A stretch of 48,026 nt of DNA from Phoronis australis (Eukaryota; Phoronida; Phoronidae), in assembly GCA_002633005.1 (NCBI GenBank), contig NMRA01000037.1, positions 865,798-913,823 of the forward strand. Direction: 5' to 3'. Shown here piece after piece: positions 33,341 through 44,900 of the stretch. The number at the start of each line of letters is the position of its first letter. The stretch's first letter is position 1. The position numbers and the translations under genes are program-made. The notes below the pieces were generated by a model. It was not told where the DNA came from, made no database searches, and saw nothing but the letters and a program-made list of their open reading frames with translations.

Positions 33341-34070
33341 TCTCAGAAACTCGTCAATTGTCTCCTTTAAAACTGCCTACTGATTGGAGTAGGCCTTTTT
33401 GGGGTCACAGAACCCATTGGATAAAAGATGCTTTTCTCTACAGTAAATTGTTGCTCTAAAAAACATCTGGAGTGTTATTGTACTCTGATTAGTTATATTG
33501 AAAAAAGAGAGAAAAATTGTCATCAAATTTATGAACCTGAGGACTGTCCAAATCTGAAAACCGTTTGTATCTTAATATCATACCACACCCTGTTTTGACG
33601 ATTTCAGCCAATCCTCTTTCCGTCACCTGCTAATGCATCATTGGCGTCAATGTTGAAAGCAGGAATCAACTAAAAACTTGCCGCAGATTGAATATTATGG
33701 TTCTTGGTGTGTGTTTTTTCCTTACTGCTGCCTCCTAATTCACTAAAAGCATAGGTCATGCTTGCCCATTTAGCAGATTTTGAAAGTTTTTGATTTTTCT
33801 TCCAAATTATTGAGGATTGTCGAGGGTTATAGAGCATAATTTTTTCAGGGAATTGGATGGAAACGTCATTTTTGGTATCCTTTCAGTGAAGGGTTATATC
33901 TAAATTTGATGCTATTCATCGCCACTAGGGTGCGCTCATGTATACATTACCAGTGGTAGATTCAATGTTAGCAGGAAGTCCATGTTTGCAGGATGTTAAC
34001 ATTGCTTACTGTACTTAAGTTGATATCCTAATAAACAATAGTTTTGTGACATTATGTATTCTTCTCTGTG

Positions 34071-34150
34071 CCTATGTGGCTCACTGGTTAGAGTGGTGGG
34101 GCTGTCAATCAAAAAATGCAAGCTCAATCCCAGCTCGTGTAGTCATATGG
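34071..34150 (+). repeat. tRNA-like SINE head between TTC3 and CFAP45
   Basis: TGGCTCACTGG at 34077-34087 fits the A-box pattern, and GCTCAATCC near 34132-34140 is a degenerate B box at tRNA-like spacing. GGTTAGAGTGGTGGGGCTG between them has D-arm character. The acceptor stem does not pair, so it is scored as a SINE rather than a functional tRNA. Confidence 0.5.
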
Positions 34151-34331
34151 ACTATGATATTGAGCTATGCACTTATCGTGAATTTGGAGCTTTTCAAATT
34201 TCTTCCTAGGTAAATTTCTTCCTATGTGAAAAGTGTTCCAATTTCGTCACGACGTACTTTTTCCCATGGAAAATATTTATTTCAATATTATTATGAATGC
34301 TGGCTGAGCAAAAACACAATTAGTTAAATAA

Positions 34332-34337
34332 TTTATT
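34332..34337 (-). terminator. Candidate CFAP45 poly(A) signal
   Basis: Plus-strand TTTATT reads AATAAA on the minus strand, about 400 bp beyond the CFAP45 stop. A second hexamer lies at 34276-34281. The convergent TTC3 signals lie at 32.65-33.33 kb, so the two 3' ends probably do not overlap. Confidence 0.45.
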
Positions 34338-34732
34338 CAGCTTTCCTCATAAACATTCTGATACAGCTTATGTAATAATTGAAAATCTTCAACCAGAAGT
34401 GGTCGTATTTTGTAAAAACTACGCAAGTCTTGTGTTACTGAAGCCTATAGTTCGTGTTGGGACTCAGAACGACTTATTACAATATTTACACATGCTTATT
34501 TACAACTTCTTGCTAGAGAATAATTTTGTTCATAGAGTAACTTGTGTCTCTGACAAGCGCAAATGTCATGTACTAAATTAGTCAAGAATCTATGAACTTA
34601 AGAAAGTAAGTACACTGATATGTACACCTTGCAGATAAAAGTTTAAACAAAATAAACGGACCTCAACAACATGTGCCTTTGAACACAACAGAGACCCCAC
34701 CCCACGCTATCCCCCATGTCCCCTGTACCCCC

Positions 34733-37700
34733 CTATGTACAGAACGTATGCTGAGGTTGATTCACTTTCCTCTCAACTTGCGACAAGTACTTGTCTGGTA
34801 TCCCCGCCGCCTTCAGCTCCATCAACTTCTTCTGTTTCACCTCGTCCAGCTTCTGTCTCCGTTGTCTGGCCTCCTCGTCCAACTTAATGCCCTCTTCGAA
34901 GAACGCCGCCCGCTGAGTGATGCGATCCTGTTCCTTCTCGTGGATCTGTTCACGCACTGCCGTGGCGTGAACCTTTTGCCGTTTGTGAAACTCCGTCTCC
35001 TCTCGTTTTTCCTTTTCAACAAGCTCCTTCTGGGCCCTGGAACATCAATGTATATTGTTAACATAACGATTCAAAATCCATCAACTCTAAAGGGAAATGA
35101 GTAGACTACCATCTCTAGAAACCTAAACTGAGCAGCAGATCAATCTAACTGTAAGCCTGTACCACGTCGTATTTCAAAGCTGTGCTATCCACATGCCACT
35201 TTTAATTAATATTGCTAAGAATGCCAACATTAATTCTTCACATCTTACTTCAAAATACTATTAAGGCAACCTGTTTTTATAAAATATACAGCATGCATGT
35301 AAGGAATTTGATCTCTGTATCTCGATCATCAATTTTGCCAGAAAAGCGGTGGTATCGACTCTCCATAATACTATAACCGTGCTGTCATATCACCTAACAT
35401 TGCTGATTATTTGTATTCTACATGAAACTAGTGAGATTCAATACAAATTCTTGAGAGTTATCGATATATTACCTCATTGGCTACCACTGAGAAAGAGGAA
35501 AACAATTGTGAACTTAGGCTTGCTATGTTCGAAACATACAAAATGGAGAATATGCTTATAGCAAAATCTCTCCACTTTTGGACAAAAGATTTGCCACAAA
35601 CTTCATTTTTTCTATTATTGAGGTCTACCCGTATTGTTCAAAATACTTTCAGACGGCAGCCATAATACAGAACTTTTTAGTGCTAGGAATCCAAGTAAAA
35701 ATAACCCGTAGTTTTAATGGTCCACAATGTATTATGTCCTAAATTGAGGCAATTTCACCATATTAAAGAGACAATGTGCCAAGACCCAAACTAGAGACAT
35801 TGTGACCTAGTAGGATACTGAGGGACCACTCCCTTCCTTTACTCAAGGGCGAGTCGTGTTAGGGTACCTGCTACTTGAGTCGGGTCTCTAACTCCTCAGT
35901 TGGGTTTTAACTATATATTAATAAAATATAGAAAAGTTCCAGGTGATCTGTGCAGTCAGCCCATATGCATGACCTTTGCAGGTCTGGTACAGCGTGTATC
36001 AGACTGTATGCAATTATTAATATAAAGACCCAAACTACTCACAGCAAAACTCGTTCAAACTCCTTCCTCTCCCTGTTCGCCTGCACTGCCAGAAAGTGTT
36101 CTTTCTGTTCCATCTGTTTGGCCCGAGCCACTTTCAACATGGCCTCCGTTTCCTGTTTCTTTCGAGCCTCCTCAGCCTCCTTCTTGCGCCACTCCCGTTC
36201 TGTTCTCTCCTGGGCGCGCTTCGCTCGCAGCGCATCGCGCTCGGCTTGCTCGTCCTTTGCACGCTCCTGTAAACTTCGTAGCCTGGCAACCTCCTTCTCC
36301 TTCTCAATTCTGATTCGCTCTTGTTCACGCTCCAATGCGGCCTCTCGTTCCTGAAATAAAACATACACATGTAGTTTACAACAGATCCTAATGGCATACA
36401 TAGCTGCAGTTCCACTTCATTGGTAAACTTACTGGTCACATGGCTTCACAGTATTGGTAAAGACTAAGCTAAAGCTGGTATTAAAACTTGCTTTAACTAT
36501 AGAATCGAGCGGAATTAAATATGAGCTTTCAATAGTGAAATACCAACCGCTTTCTGTTTCTGGAATTCAACAACTTTAAGGTCCATTAGCCTCTCTTGTT
36601 CCTTCTTCTTCTCTTTTCTAAGAAGAATTTCTTGATTAGCCGTATTCAGTTGTTCCTGGAAATAAGTTTAGTATAAATATATACTTTGTAAACTCTAAAT
36701 TGACAACAACTGGTATTATTGTTCCTATGCCATTATCATGCCCATGACATTTACGTAAACACCACATGACAGTACAACTTAGTAATCAGGAATACCAAAA
36801 CTACATCCAAGAACCTGCCTGTGGGTGATACCATAATCCTCTGTCAACTATAACTCTTAGGTTCCAACAAAGCACTAAGAACGCAAGGTGAACTCACAAC
36901 ATTACCCGAAAATAGCAACAAAAACTTTCTAATTTGGAAACAAATTGCACAACCAAAAATCAAATTTGCAGTCTGGAAATGCATTTTACAATTGCTCTGT
37001 GAAACCTTCCAAGAGACAACGTACAAGCAATTAATCCGAACGGGCAGTTGATATGTGATCGATTTACAACACCCTGACACAAACAATTAACCTTAGGAGA
37101 GCATATTTTACATTTGATTTACGTTATCCATCTTCCCATACCTTGAGTTGCTCCTGCTCTACTTTCTTCTTGATCTTCTTCTCCATGTCTTCCTCTGTCA
37201 GCTTCTCAAGATACTTTTGCATCTGTATGTTCTCCTGATCCTTCATTTCCAGATCGTACTCCCTCTCTTGTTCCTTCTCCTGGATTTGTTGCATCACCAA
37301 CATCTTGCCCAGGAGACGCTCTTCCTTGCGCCGGTTCTCGATCTCCTCCTGCATGGCGACGGCGTTCTGTCGCTCCACCTCCATCATGGTGTCCAGTCTA
37401 CGCTCTTCATCTTTCATCTCCTTGCTGATCTGTCCTTTCTCCAGCACTTGAGCATCGCGGATGGCGTGACATTTGGCGTTGAGAATTAGCTGGAGGGAAT
37501 AGGTATACTTACAGGAACTTTGTTTTAGCAAAAGACATTGAAGAATAGGTCAACTAGTGTACTACAAGCGCATGCTCACAGATGGCGCTGCACCCTTAGG
37601 CATCAAGCATAAACAAGAAGAAGAAAGAAATAGAATTAATGCACTGTATGTTTCATTCACAGTTGCTTTTGTCAAAGACAGCAGAATAGTTAATATCATA

Positions 37701-40700
37701 TGCTAATTATGTGTTAAATCATCAACTTTTAAATTGTCATTTCAAATTGCAGTTCAATGGTTTTTGTTTTTATGTTACATGCCCTAGAACAGATTGTCAA
37801 AAGTACTTACTGAATCTTGACCATAAGTTCAAACTTAGAGTTGAGCTGGAAATGATTCCATGGTAGCGTCTCTTAATTCAAGCTTTAGTTCCCTTAAGCA
37901 CAGCCCCAGACCAGCAAACACCAAACCCATGGTACAAATTCCATACACCCCCCCCCCTAACCCCCCTTAACTCCACATGCAGTGATCAAACTCCACACCT
38001 GATGACACCAATTAGCCAGACCAGCACCATAGGAGTGTGGCTGGAATTAAGAGGTGATGCCACGGAATCCATTCCACCCCTGAAGAGGTAATACGCGTTC
38101 TCTCTAATTTTCGCATCGTTTCCTATGTAACCACCGGGAGACACCAGGATTTCTACAAAACTATGACCTACGTGTACCCTCTCATAGTCACCCATAAAAG
38201 TCAGCTTACCTCATTGAGATGTTTAATCTCATCCTCTTGTTCCTGCCTCTGAAGATTGGCATTCTCCAGTAAGTAATCCGCCTTCTCCTTGGCCTCTAGT
38301 TCCAAGTCATTCAGTGGCTCGTTACGAACTCGGTTCAATTCGTACTCCTGAAGCTCTCTGGTCATCTGGTTACTCAACTCCTATACAAGCAAAGCATACA
38401 CACCATTAGCACTGATGGTAATGGGTTATTACTTTGGAAGTTAAGAAGAAAGTTACCAACAAAAAGTGACAAAAGTACAGCACAGGTCGCAAAATCTATT
38501 ACTTGAAGCAGCTATAAACCTGCCTTCCATGACAAAAACCAACTTTTGTTTTAGATTACTCAGCATTATAATATTGGCCTGGAATTTTTCCTCAGTCAAA
38601 CTGGAGGTGATTTCAGGGCTTCCAAAGAACTGTAAGTTATTGCTGAAGACCAGGGTCTACAAGTCGACTTGTAATGATGTTTCATTTTTACGCCATAGAC
38701 AGTCTCAATAAATAGTATCAGATTTATGCAAATCATTTCTCATCTCAGAAAGGAACAAGTCAAGAACACTTCTTGGAACATTTCAACGAAATACACATAA
38801 TGTGAAATACACATAAAAACTATTCATAGAAAATCCGATGAAACGTCTTTGATGCATAATTACAGGAAGATCCAAAATCAGCACACTGACAATATTTAAC
38901 ACGCTTTAGATTAATGTTATTGTCTAACCCAAACATACCATACGCTCTTCTTTTTCTTGTTTCATCCTCTCTTCCATTGCCTGTCTTTCTTCTTTTGTTA
39001 TCACCCTGGAAGAGTCTCTGATACGGAGGTATTCACCAAAGTTGAGTATCATTGACTGACCAGAGGGATCCTCTTGTGGAACACTGTAAAAGGAATTTAA
39101 TGCGTTAGAGATTCTACTAACAACTGTTATTAAAATCTCTTGGTCTATTTACACGGACCTCTAGTCTATATACACTGTCACGTTTCGATCGGTGTCTTCT
39201 CCGGCCATCGTCAGGTGTTCCCGCGTTCTTAGAAGAAAGAACACGCGAGAACACCTGACGATGGCTGGAGAAGAGACCAACCGAAACGTCGTGATAGTGT
39301 ATATAGACTAGAGGTTGGTGTAAATAGACCAAGAGATTTTAATAATAGTTGTAATACGCCACCACTGTGACCTCAGAGCGGCCGTTCTAGGCAGTCAGAG
39401 TCTACTAAGTCGTAAAATTCTTTTTATGTTCATTTTTGCTAATTTATGTTAAACAAATTAAATTATGTCAATTTTCGACCATAATTTTATGCATAGAATG
39501 ATATCCTAATTAGCATTTTTATACAAATGATACTGTTATCGATAAGAACCTTCCCGGCATAACAAGCTTTAAATACAGAAACTTAATAAGGATAAACAGA
39601 ACACGAGAGGTGTAAAGTGTCAATGAAAACTTACATTAAATTACGAATTAAATCTTTAGTGATGACTTGAACTGTATTTTTACTGCCTTTCCGTGTTCCC
39701 TTCAGTCGCCTGCTGTTCCTTTGTTGTGCCATCATCTCCAGGTCAAGGTCGGCACCATTAGAGTTATTCTGTTGAGTCTGTGCTGGGTTGGGCTTGGAGG
39801 AGCCAAACAAGGACTCATCCACCTGGGACTTCATACTTATTGTTCTATATGTGCGTGTCTTGCCTCGTCTTGAAGCTGTCGAGCCTGCGCTACTATGCGC
39901 GTAACTCATTGCACTTCCAGGCTACAAAAAACAAAAGGGATTCAAACGACCATCCAGTTAAAGGCCCTTGGCATTGGTCTGTGGCACAAGGAAATTGTAG
40001 GTCATAAGACTAAGCTATCTACATAGGCATTATGAAACCCGTGTCTTAACCTTGCTCTATATCCAGTATTTTGTTTTTGTTTCCTTCACTCCTGATTCAA
40101 AATCGGTTGAGTTTACGTCCAGTACTGAGTTACTGACTGGTCAATCTTTGAATTTTGAATGATGCAAGCTTGAGAATGTAGGCCATGTGAGGTTTGTTGC
40201 CTGCCTAGCTGTTTACTAATAGCTATGAACTTTCAATTGTGCAGGGATTGGCATATGGTCCTAAATATTCATTTCAATTTTTGCTTAATGATTCGCTATG
40301 GAGATACAGTGTTAAAAGCTTGAAACAACCAAAACTTGTTAGCATAAATTTTTGAACTTCATGGTATGCAGCAGCCATTAATACTTTGTTAAAGAAAGGT
40401 ATATTATGACAACTGAAACTTAGGGGCAACATTTCCAAAACAAATAGAAAAACTCTCAGTTAAAGGTCACTTTTTTCTATCATGGTCAACATAAATTTTG
40501 CTTCAACAAGTTCATTATCACCTCTCAGTAAATGCCAGAAATGCAGGCCATGTGATTGGAATAAGTTACTATTACACATGCAGACGATAAATTTGTGCTT
40601 ATAGGAAGAAATGTGTGCACAGCACTGTTCAGTATTTACAAATGAAATGTTGTCTGACATATTTGTTTATTTGCGCTAGGAAAGAGTTTTATGTACCTAG

Positions 40701-41308
40701 ACTTTTGTAATTGTTTCGGGCGCATCCGTTACAAGAACAGATTTATGGCAAGGTTGTCTGCCACAATCACCGATTAACCTCACTGATTTTTTTAGTTTGG
40801 TGTTAATTTTGAGACTTTTGTCACCAAGTCATCAATCAAAGTCAATTTGTTGTGACTGAGTGAAAAGAAAGACATTCAGAGATCCATTCAGCACTGATTT
40901 CGAATAGCTCCACACACATTTGAGAAGGACAGTTTAAACACGCTGTTTTTTTGCATCAAAGTCATATGTTCTGTAGTGTTACAAAATGTTGTCGCCAGTG
41001 CTGTGCCTGTGATTTATACTAGACATTGTGGTTACCAAAGTCTACCTCCAAAAATATGTCAGTGCAAGAGCAACTATAACCCATAATGATTTGCAGTGGA
41101 TACTATCACAGCCACTGACATAATAGCACTTACTCACTGTCTCGCTGAATGTCACTGATTCAGTGACTGAGCCACAGAGCCTGCTGAGGCCGTGGAGTGA
41201 GGTTTCTTCGGGTGACCATGGTTTACGTTATTAAGCCAGAATAAGGCTAAAAATTTACATCTGAGACAAATAAAACAAGTAAGAAATGGGAGTAGGAAAA
41301 CTTACCAT
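34733..41308 (-). CDS. CFAP45: CFAP45, cilia- and flagella-associated protein 45 (CCDC19/NESG1), complete
   Basis: Minus-strand coding exons, 5' to 3': 41308-41306, 39921-39635, 39083-38939, 38380-38210, 37489-37142, 36655-36548, 36350-36043, 35036-34733. All are GT-AG and phase-consistent, giving 557 residues against about 551 in human. Diagnostic matches to human CFAP45 are an MP start, SQVDESLFG, DPSGQS, LILNAKCHAIRDAQ, RLDTMMEVERQ, DALRAKRAQERTEREWRKKE and the C-terminal PDKYLSQVERK. It is one long Glu/Lys/Arg/Gln-rich coiled coil. In mammals it is a microtubule inner protein of motile-cilium doublets, reported to bind AMP. An in-frame TGA lies upstream of the ATG. The donor after exon 6 is a weak GTTGGT. 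It is divergent from MRPL39 and convergent with TTC3. I see no frameshift or premature stop. Confidence 0.97.
37935..37970 (-). repeat. C-run / G-rich tract (possible G-quadruplex) in CFAP45 intron
   Basis: Plus-strand C-runs separated by TAA give GGGGGG-TTA-GGGGGGGG on the transcribed CFAP45 RNA strand, with further short G-runs nearby. It could fold as a G-quadruplex, or be an assembly-prone homopolymer. Confidence 0.45.
39120..39352. mobile_element. Fold-back (inverted-repeat) element in CFAP45 intron 2
   Basis: Two arms of about 115 bp, 39120-39236 and 39237-39352, are near-perfect inverted copies. The outer ends read ACAACT and AGTTGT, the middle contains GTCTATATACAC and its complement, and the centre is a small CGCG/TTCTT hairpin. 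Arm differences are mostly single substitutions. Both arms carry a CTGACGA box and, about 21 nt later, a GAAACG box in the same order when read towards the outside. The element ends only about 36 bp from the acceptor of CFAP45 exon 3. It resembles pieces of Penelope-like elements or retrozymes; no protein is encoded. Confidence 0.85.
41306..41308 (-). other. CFAP45: CFAP45 first coding exon: initiator ATG only
   Basis: On the minus strand the ATG at 41308-41306 is followed directly by a GTAAGT donor. The next exon (39921) starts after a TGTAG acceptor and reads P-G-S-A-M in phase, giving MPGSAMSYAHSSAGS. Human CFAP45 starts MPLSTAG and ends this segment with SSAAS, so the joined start aligns with the human N-terminus. 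A start at the exon-2 ATG (39909) would lose four residues and remains possible. Confidence 0.8.
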
Positions 41309-41919
41309 GATTTCACTTTTAAATCAGTAGAAAATTTAACAATTATTCGCACTAATCTAGTCTTCTTTTTCTCGTGTCGCTCCGTGTAAATGGTTGTCAA
41401 CTGCGCAGACCGTCTATTTACAGGCGGTATCCTTGGTCACTGCGCAGGCAGAAGCGGAAGTTACGACACAATGTCAAATTCCCAAAAGAGGACACTTCTT
41501 TCAGTGCAGTAGTCAACAAAAGAACAGCAAAATAGAACCACTCATTTATCTTGCAGAATCATCCACTAAAAAGTATACATTTGTACCAGATAATGATAAA
41601 ATGTGATTATAAATATACCAAGTCATAGTTTCAATGGTTCCAATGACCTCACTGAAGTCTTTCATGTAATTATTCCAAAAACAACAAATGAACAGCTAAA
41701 AAGTAGAGCCGTGAAAGAATATTTGCAAATCAATTTCACATCACTTCTCCTTAAGTTACAGCAGTGCATACCATATTTATATCATTATACTCAAGATATC
41801 ACTTTTGCTTATCAATTAAAACATTTGATTGTTAAGTTGTTGATTGTTTGAAAAACAACTCAGAACTCTTTGCGTAACTTCTTAACTTGCTAAGTTGTTA
41901 GGCACTTCCGGTGTCAAGC
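41309..41919. promoter_or_regulatory. Bidirectional CFAP45 / MRPL39 promoter region
   Basis: The two initiator codons are 611 bp apart and point away from each other. The CFAP45-proximal part holds two CTGCGCAG palindromes (41401-41408 and 41440-41447), like NRF-1 half-sites, and GCGGAAGT (41454-41461), an ETS/GABP-type core. CACTTCCGGT at 41903-41912, just 7 bp before the MRPL39 ATG, is an excellent ETS/GABP (NRF-2) site in the reverse orientation. These factors are well known at nuclear genes for mitochondrial proteins. No TATA box stands out. Transcription starts are not known. Confidence 0.7.
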
Positions 41920-44900
41920 ATGATTTTATCTCATTCTTGTCAAATTCTGCGTTTTGCAAATATGTCTTGCCTTCTATCTGTGCCAAGATACATTTCCCGC
42001 ACCAAACCTTGTCTGAGTGAGTATTCATCAATCAAATTTCGAGGCAGACCTGACGTACTCGTCTTCCCTGCCGGTGGGTGAACGGTACCTGACTAGCTAG
42101 CCAGCCAGTTAGCTCAGACATTAGCTGTATGAAGACTATTGTCTATGGTCAAAATACAGCTAGGTACCAAGTTGTGTTTTAATATTGCAATGACCACTCA
42201 AGGTACTCCTCCGTTTCATCCATGCTCACAACTCTCAAATGGCCCACCCTCCAGGAAAGACGAGCTCAAAACAAACTGTCCCTTCTATACAACTTACAAG
42301 ACCGTTGCTACTCCTCATTCATACCTTCCACTCTTACAGACCTCCAAATCACGAAACTCCCACTCTCATACCTTTGAAAGATCATACATCCGCACTGCAT
42401 ACCATGCAAACTCTTTCTTTCCATTTACCAGTTTACTCTGGAATAGACTCCCACAATTCGTCATCTCATCAGAAACAATAGATATACTCACAGGTCACAT
42501 CAATATTGGCACCAAAAGCACTTTGTTTTATCGTTATTTTTCACAGTTGCGTGCACTTTAGTTTTATATTAGCAGTGCGCCAACAAGCAAGGATCGATAC
42601 CGCGATCGTTTGTTCTATTTGGGAAGAAGAAGAAGACCCCGAAATTGCTCAGAGCTACGATAGTTCTGCTCATCACCTCGACGTGAAACTTGTATCAACA
42701 TGTAAAGCTAAAGACCGACACTCACCTTGCCCGTTACTCATTAGTCGTTACAGCCTTTAAAATGAAAAACAATCTAATAAACATCATTTTCTTGCGTAAT
42801 ACCCCGCCTTCTCTAACAAAGAGACACTATGTCATCGTTTCGAAAGCAGTACGCTTGTGACACACACGCGTGCCATTTCCTAAATTTTTGCGGCATCTCT
42901 CGGGAGATGATGATAACTTGGTAGCAGCAAAATTTCTTCTGAAATTCAGTTTGCTGGTATCAAAATTCTAAAATCTTATAATGAAGTGAAACCACTTCCG
43001 ATAATTTGTTGTGACGTGTATGCAACCTCGTGAAAGAACAACAGTTGATTGAAGAATCAGCGAAAAATGAAACTGGCCAACAGGTGACGCAATATGTCAT
43101 GGTGCTGAAAGCAGCAGAATAACGATAGAATACCATTTTTTCCAACACCATTAAATAATTTAGTTTACTCAAGGAAATGGGGGTTTTCAATGACACTAAT
43201 TTTGTGTCAGATTTTATGTAGCCAGTTTTATACCCACATCGACGCAAAGCTGTATATTAGTATACAGCTTTGTACCAAGGCTACAAACTAGCCAGCCTGC
43301 TAGCTGCCTGTGGCTTAGGCAATTACATGGTCCTGATTGCTGCAGGCATGTAGGGGCGATAGTTACGAATTTCAAAAGTTACGAATTTCAAAATACGGCA
43401 AATAAATCAAATGAAACATGCATATATGCACATGGAGTGATAATTAGCACATACCATAGGTCTGGTGATGATTCAGTCAAGATAATTTGAACAAATCGAT
43501 GAAAATCTGTCGCGGTTTGCTCGAGTTTCTCTTACTAGGTGCCATTTTGAGGAAGTTACGTGAAATCACGCATGTTGCAATGTCATCTTACACAGAATTT
43601 TAGCTTTTAGAATTTTTAGTGTCAAAAGTCACTGTGGAACCAATAATGGTAGGTTGTACACAAAAATCATTTTAGGGCTGTTCCAGCAAAATCTGTATGG
43701 GAGGGGGGGAAGGCACGTTTAATTCGTACCCACCGCCCATATTTTGCATTTATTTTTCCAACCATAATTTTTTAATTATTTTTAATAGGTTAAAATATAA
43801 AATTCAACACTCGCAAACAAATTGCCTCCAGGAGGACCTGTTAAGAACTTAGATGATTGACAGACAAGAACTAGTTGTCTTGTCCAATATGGTCAAAAAC
43901 TAAAAGTAGCCTGTGAGCAATACTTTTGGCTGCCACCAGGTGTCTCTGTTCACCATGTGTTTATAATTTCAATGAACATTTTTTCAATTATAAGGATCTA
44001 TGAATCTCAAACTGTCTCCACGAACTCTTTTATACTTCTATGTCAAGTGAATATTGGAACTTGTTTATCTTACTCCTAATACTTTTTATTTAAAAATCAT
44101 CATTTTTTATATGTGTTAACACCAGTTTAGTGTTGCATAACTTTCCAATTCAATAGGACTGCAGACAAACAGTTGGCTCAAATCAAGTTGCCCATGACTT
44201 GATTAATGGCTTTGTGAACATCTTGCACTCTGTTCAGCAATATGGGCTTTTTTGTATTAGGGTAAGTTAGGATATATGCCAATTGCATTTTTTTGAGTTT
44301 TGACGCCTGAAGTAACCAACCTGTCAACATTAACAGGTCAAAAATACCACCCATTTTTAGTGCATCACTTCTTACAGGAACGACCACCCATAATTTGAGT
44401 TTTTTTCTGAAGACCACCACCCATGAATTTTTATTTCTACTGCCGTCCCCCCCTCCCACACGGAGTTTACTGGAACAGCCCTTAGGAAATTCACTGTTAG
44501 ATTCAATCAATCAATTGAACATCTCTGTACTGCACTCACTTTTGAATGAAATAGCCAAAAATATTGAGACTTGAGAAATCTCATTTTTTTTGAGAATGCG
44601 TTCAAGGTCTGTTCAGTGGAAGTGAGTGCAAAACAAAGATGTGGGTCCTTTGTAGCGACATTATGCATCACTTGTATGTTCTGTGGATGGCATATAGTAA
44701 CTTGCTAAGGGAACAGTAATTAACATGAAAGTGTCTCGAATTTTCCTTTTGTAAGAGGATTTCCTCTTTTTTGATTCGATTTCCTCTTATTTGAGTTCCA
44801 GTTTTCTCCGTTTTTATCATTATTTTGACTTTTTTCATGCAGATATGTTTATTTCATTTAGATTTTACATCACAAAAAATATTTTTACCGCACAAGCCTT

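Noticed and set aside
41420-41440. GTATCCTTGGTCAC as an RFX X-box for CFAP45
   Set aside because: Both half-sites deviate at key positions from the X-box consensus.
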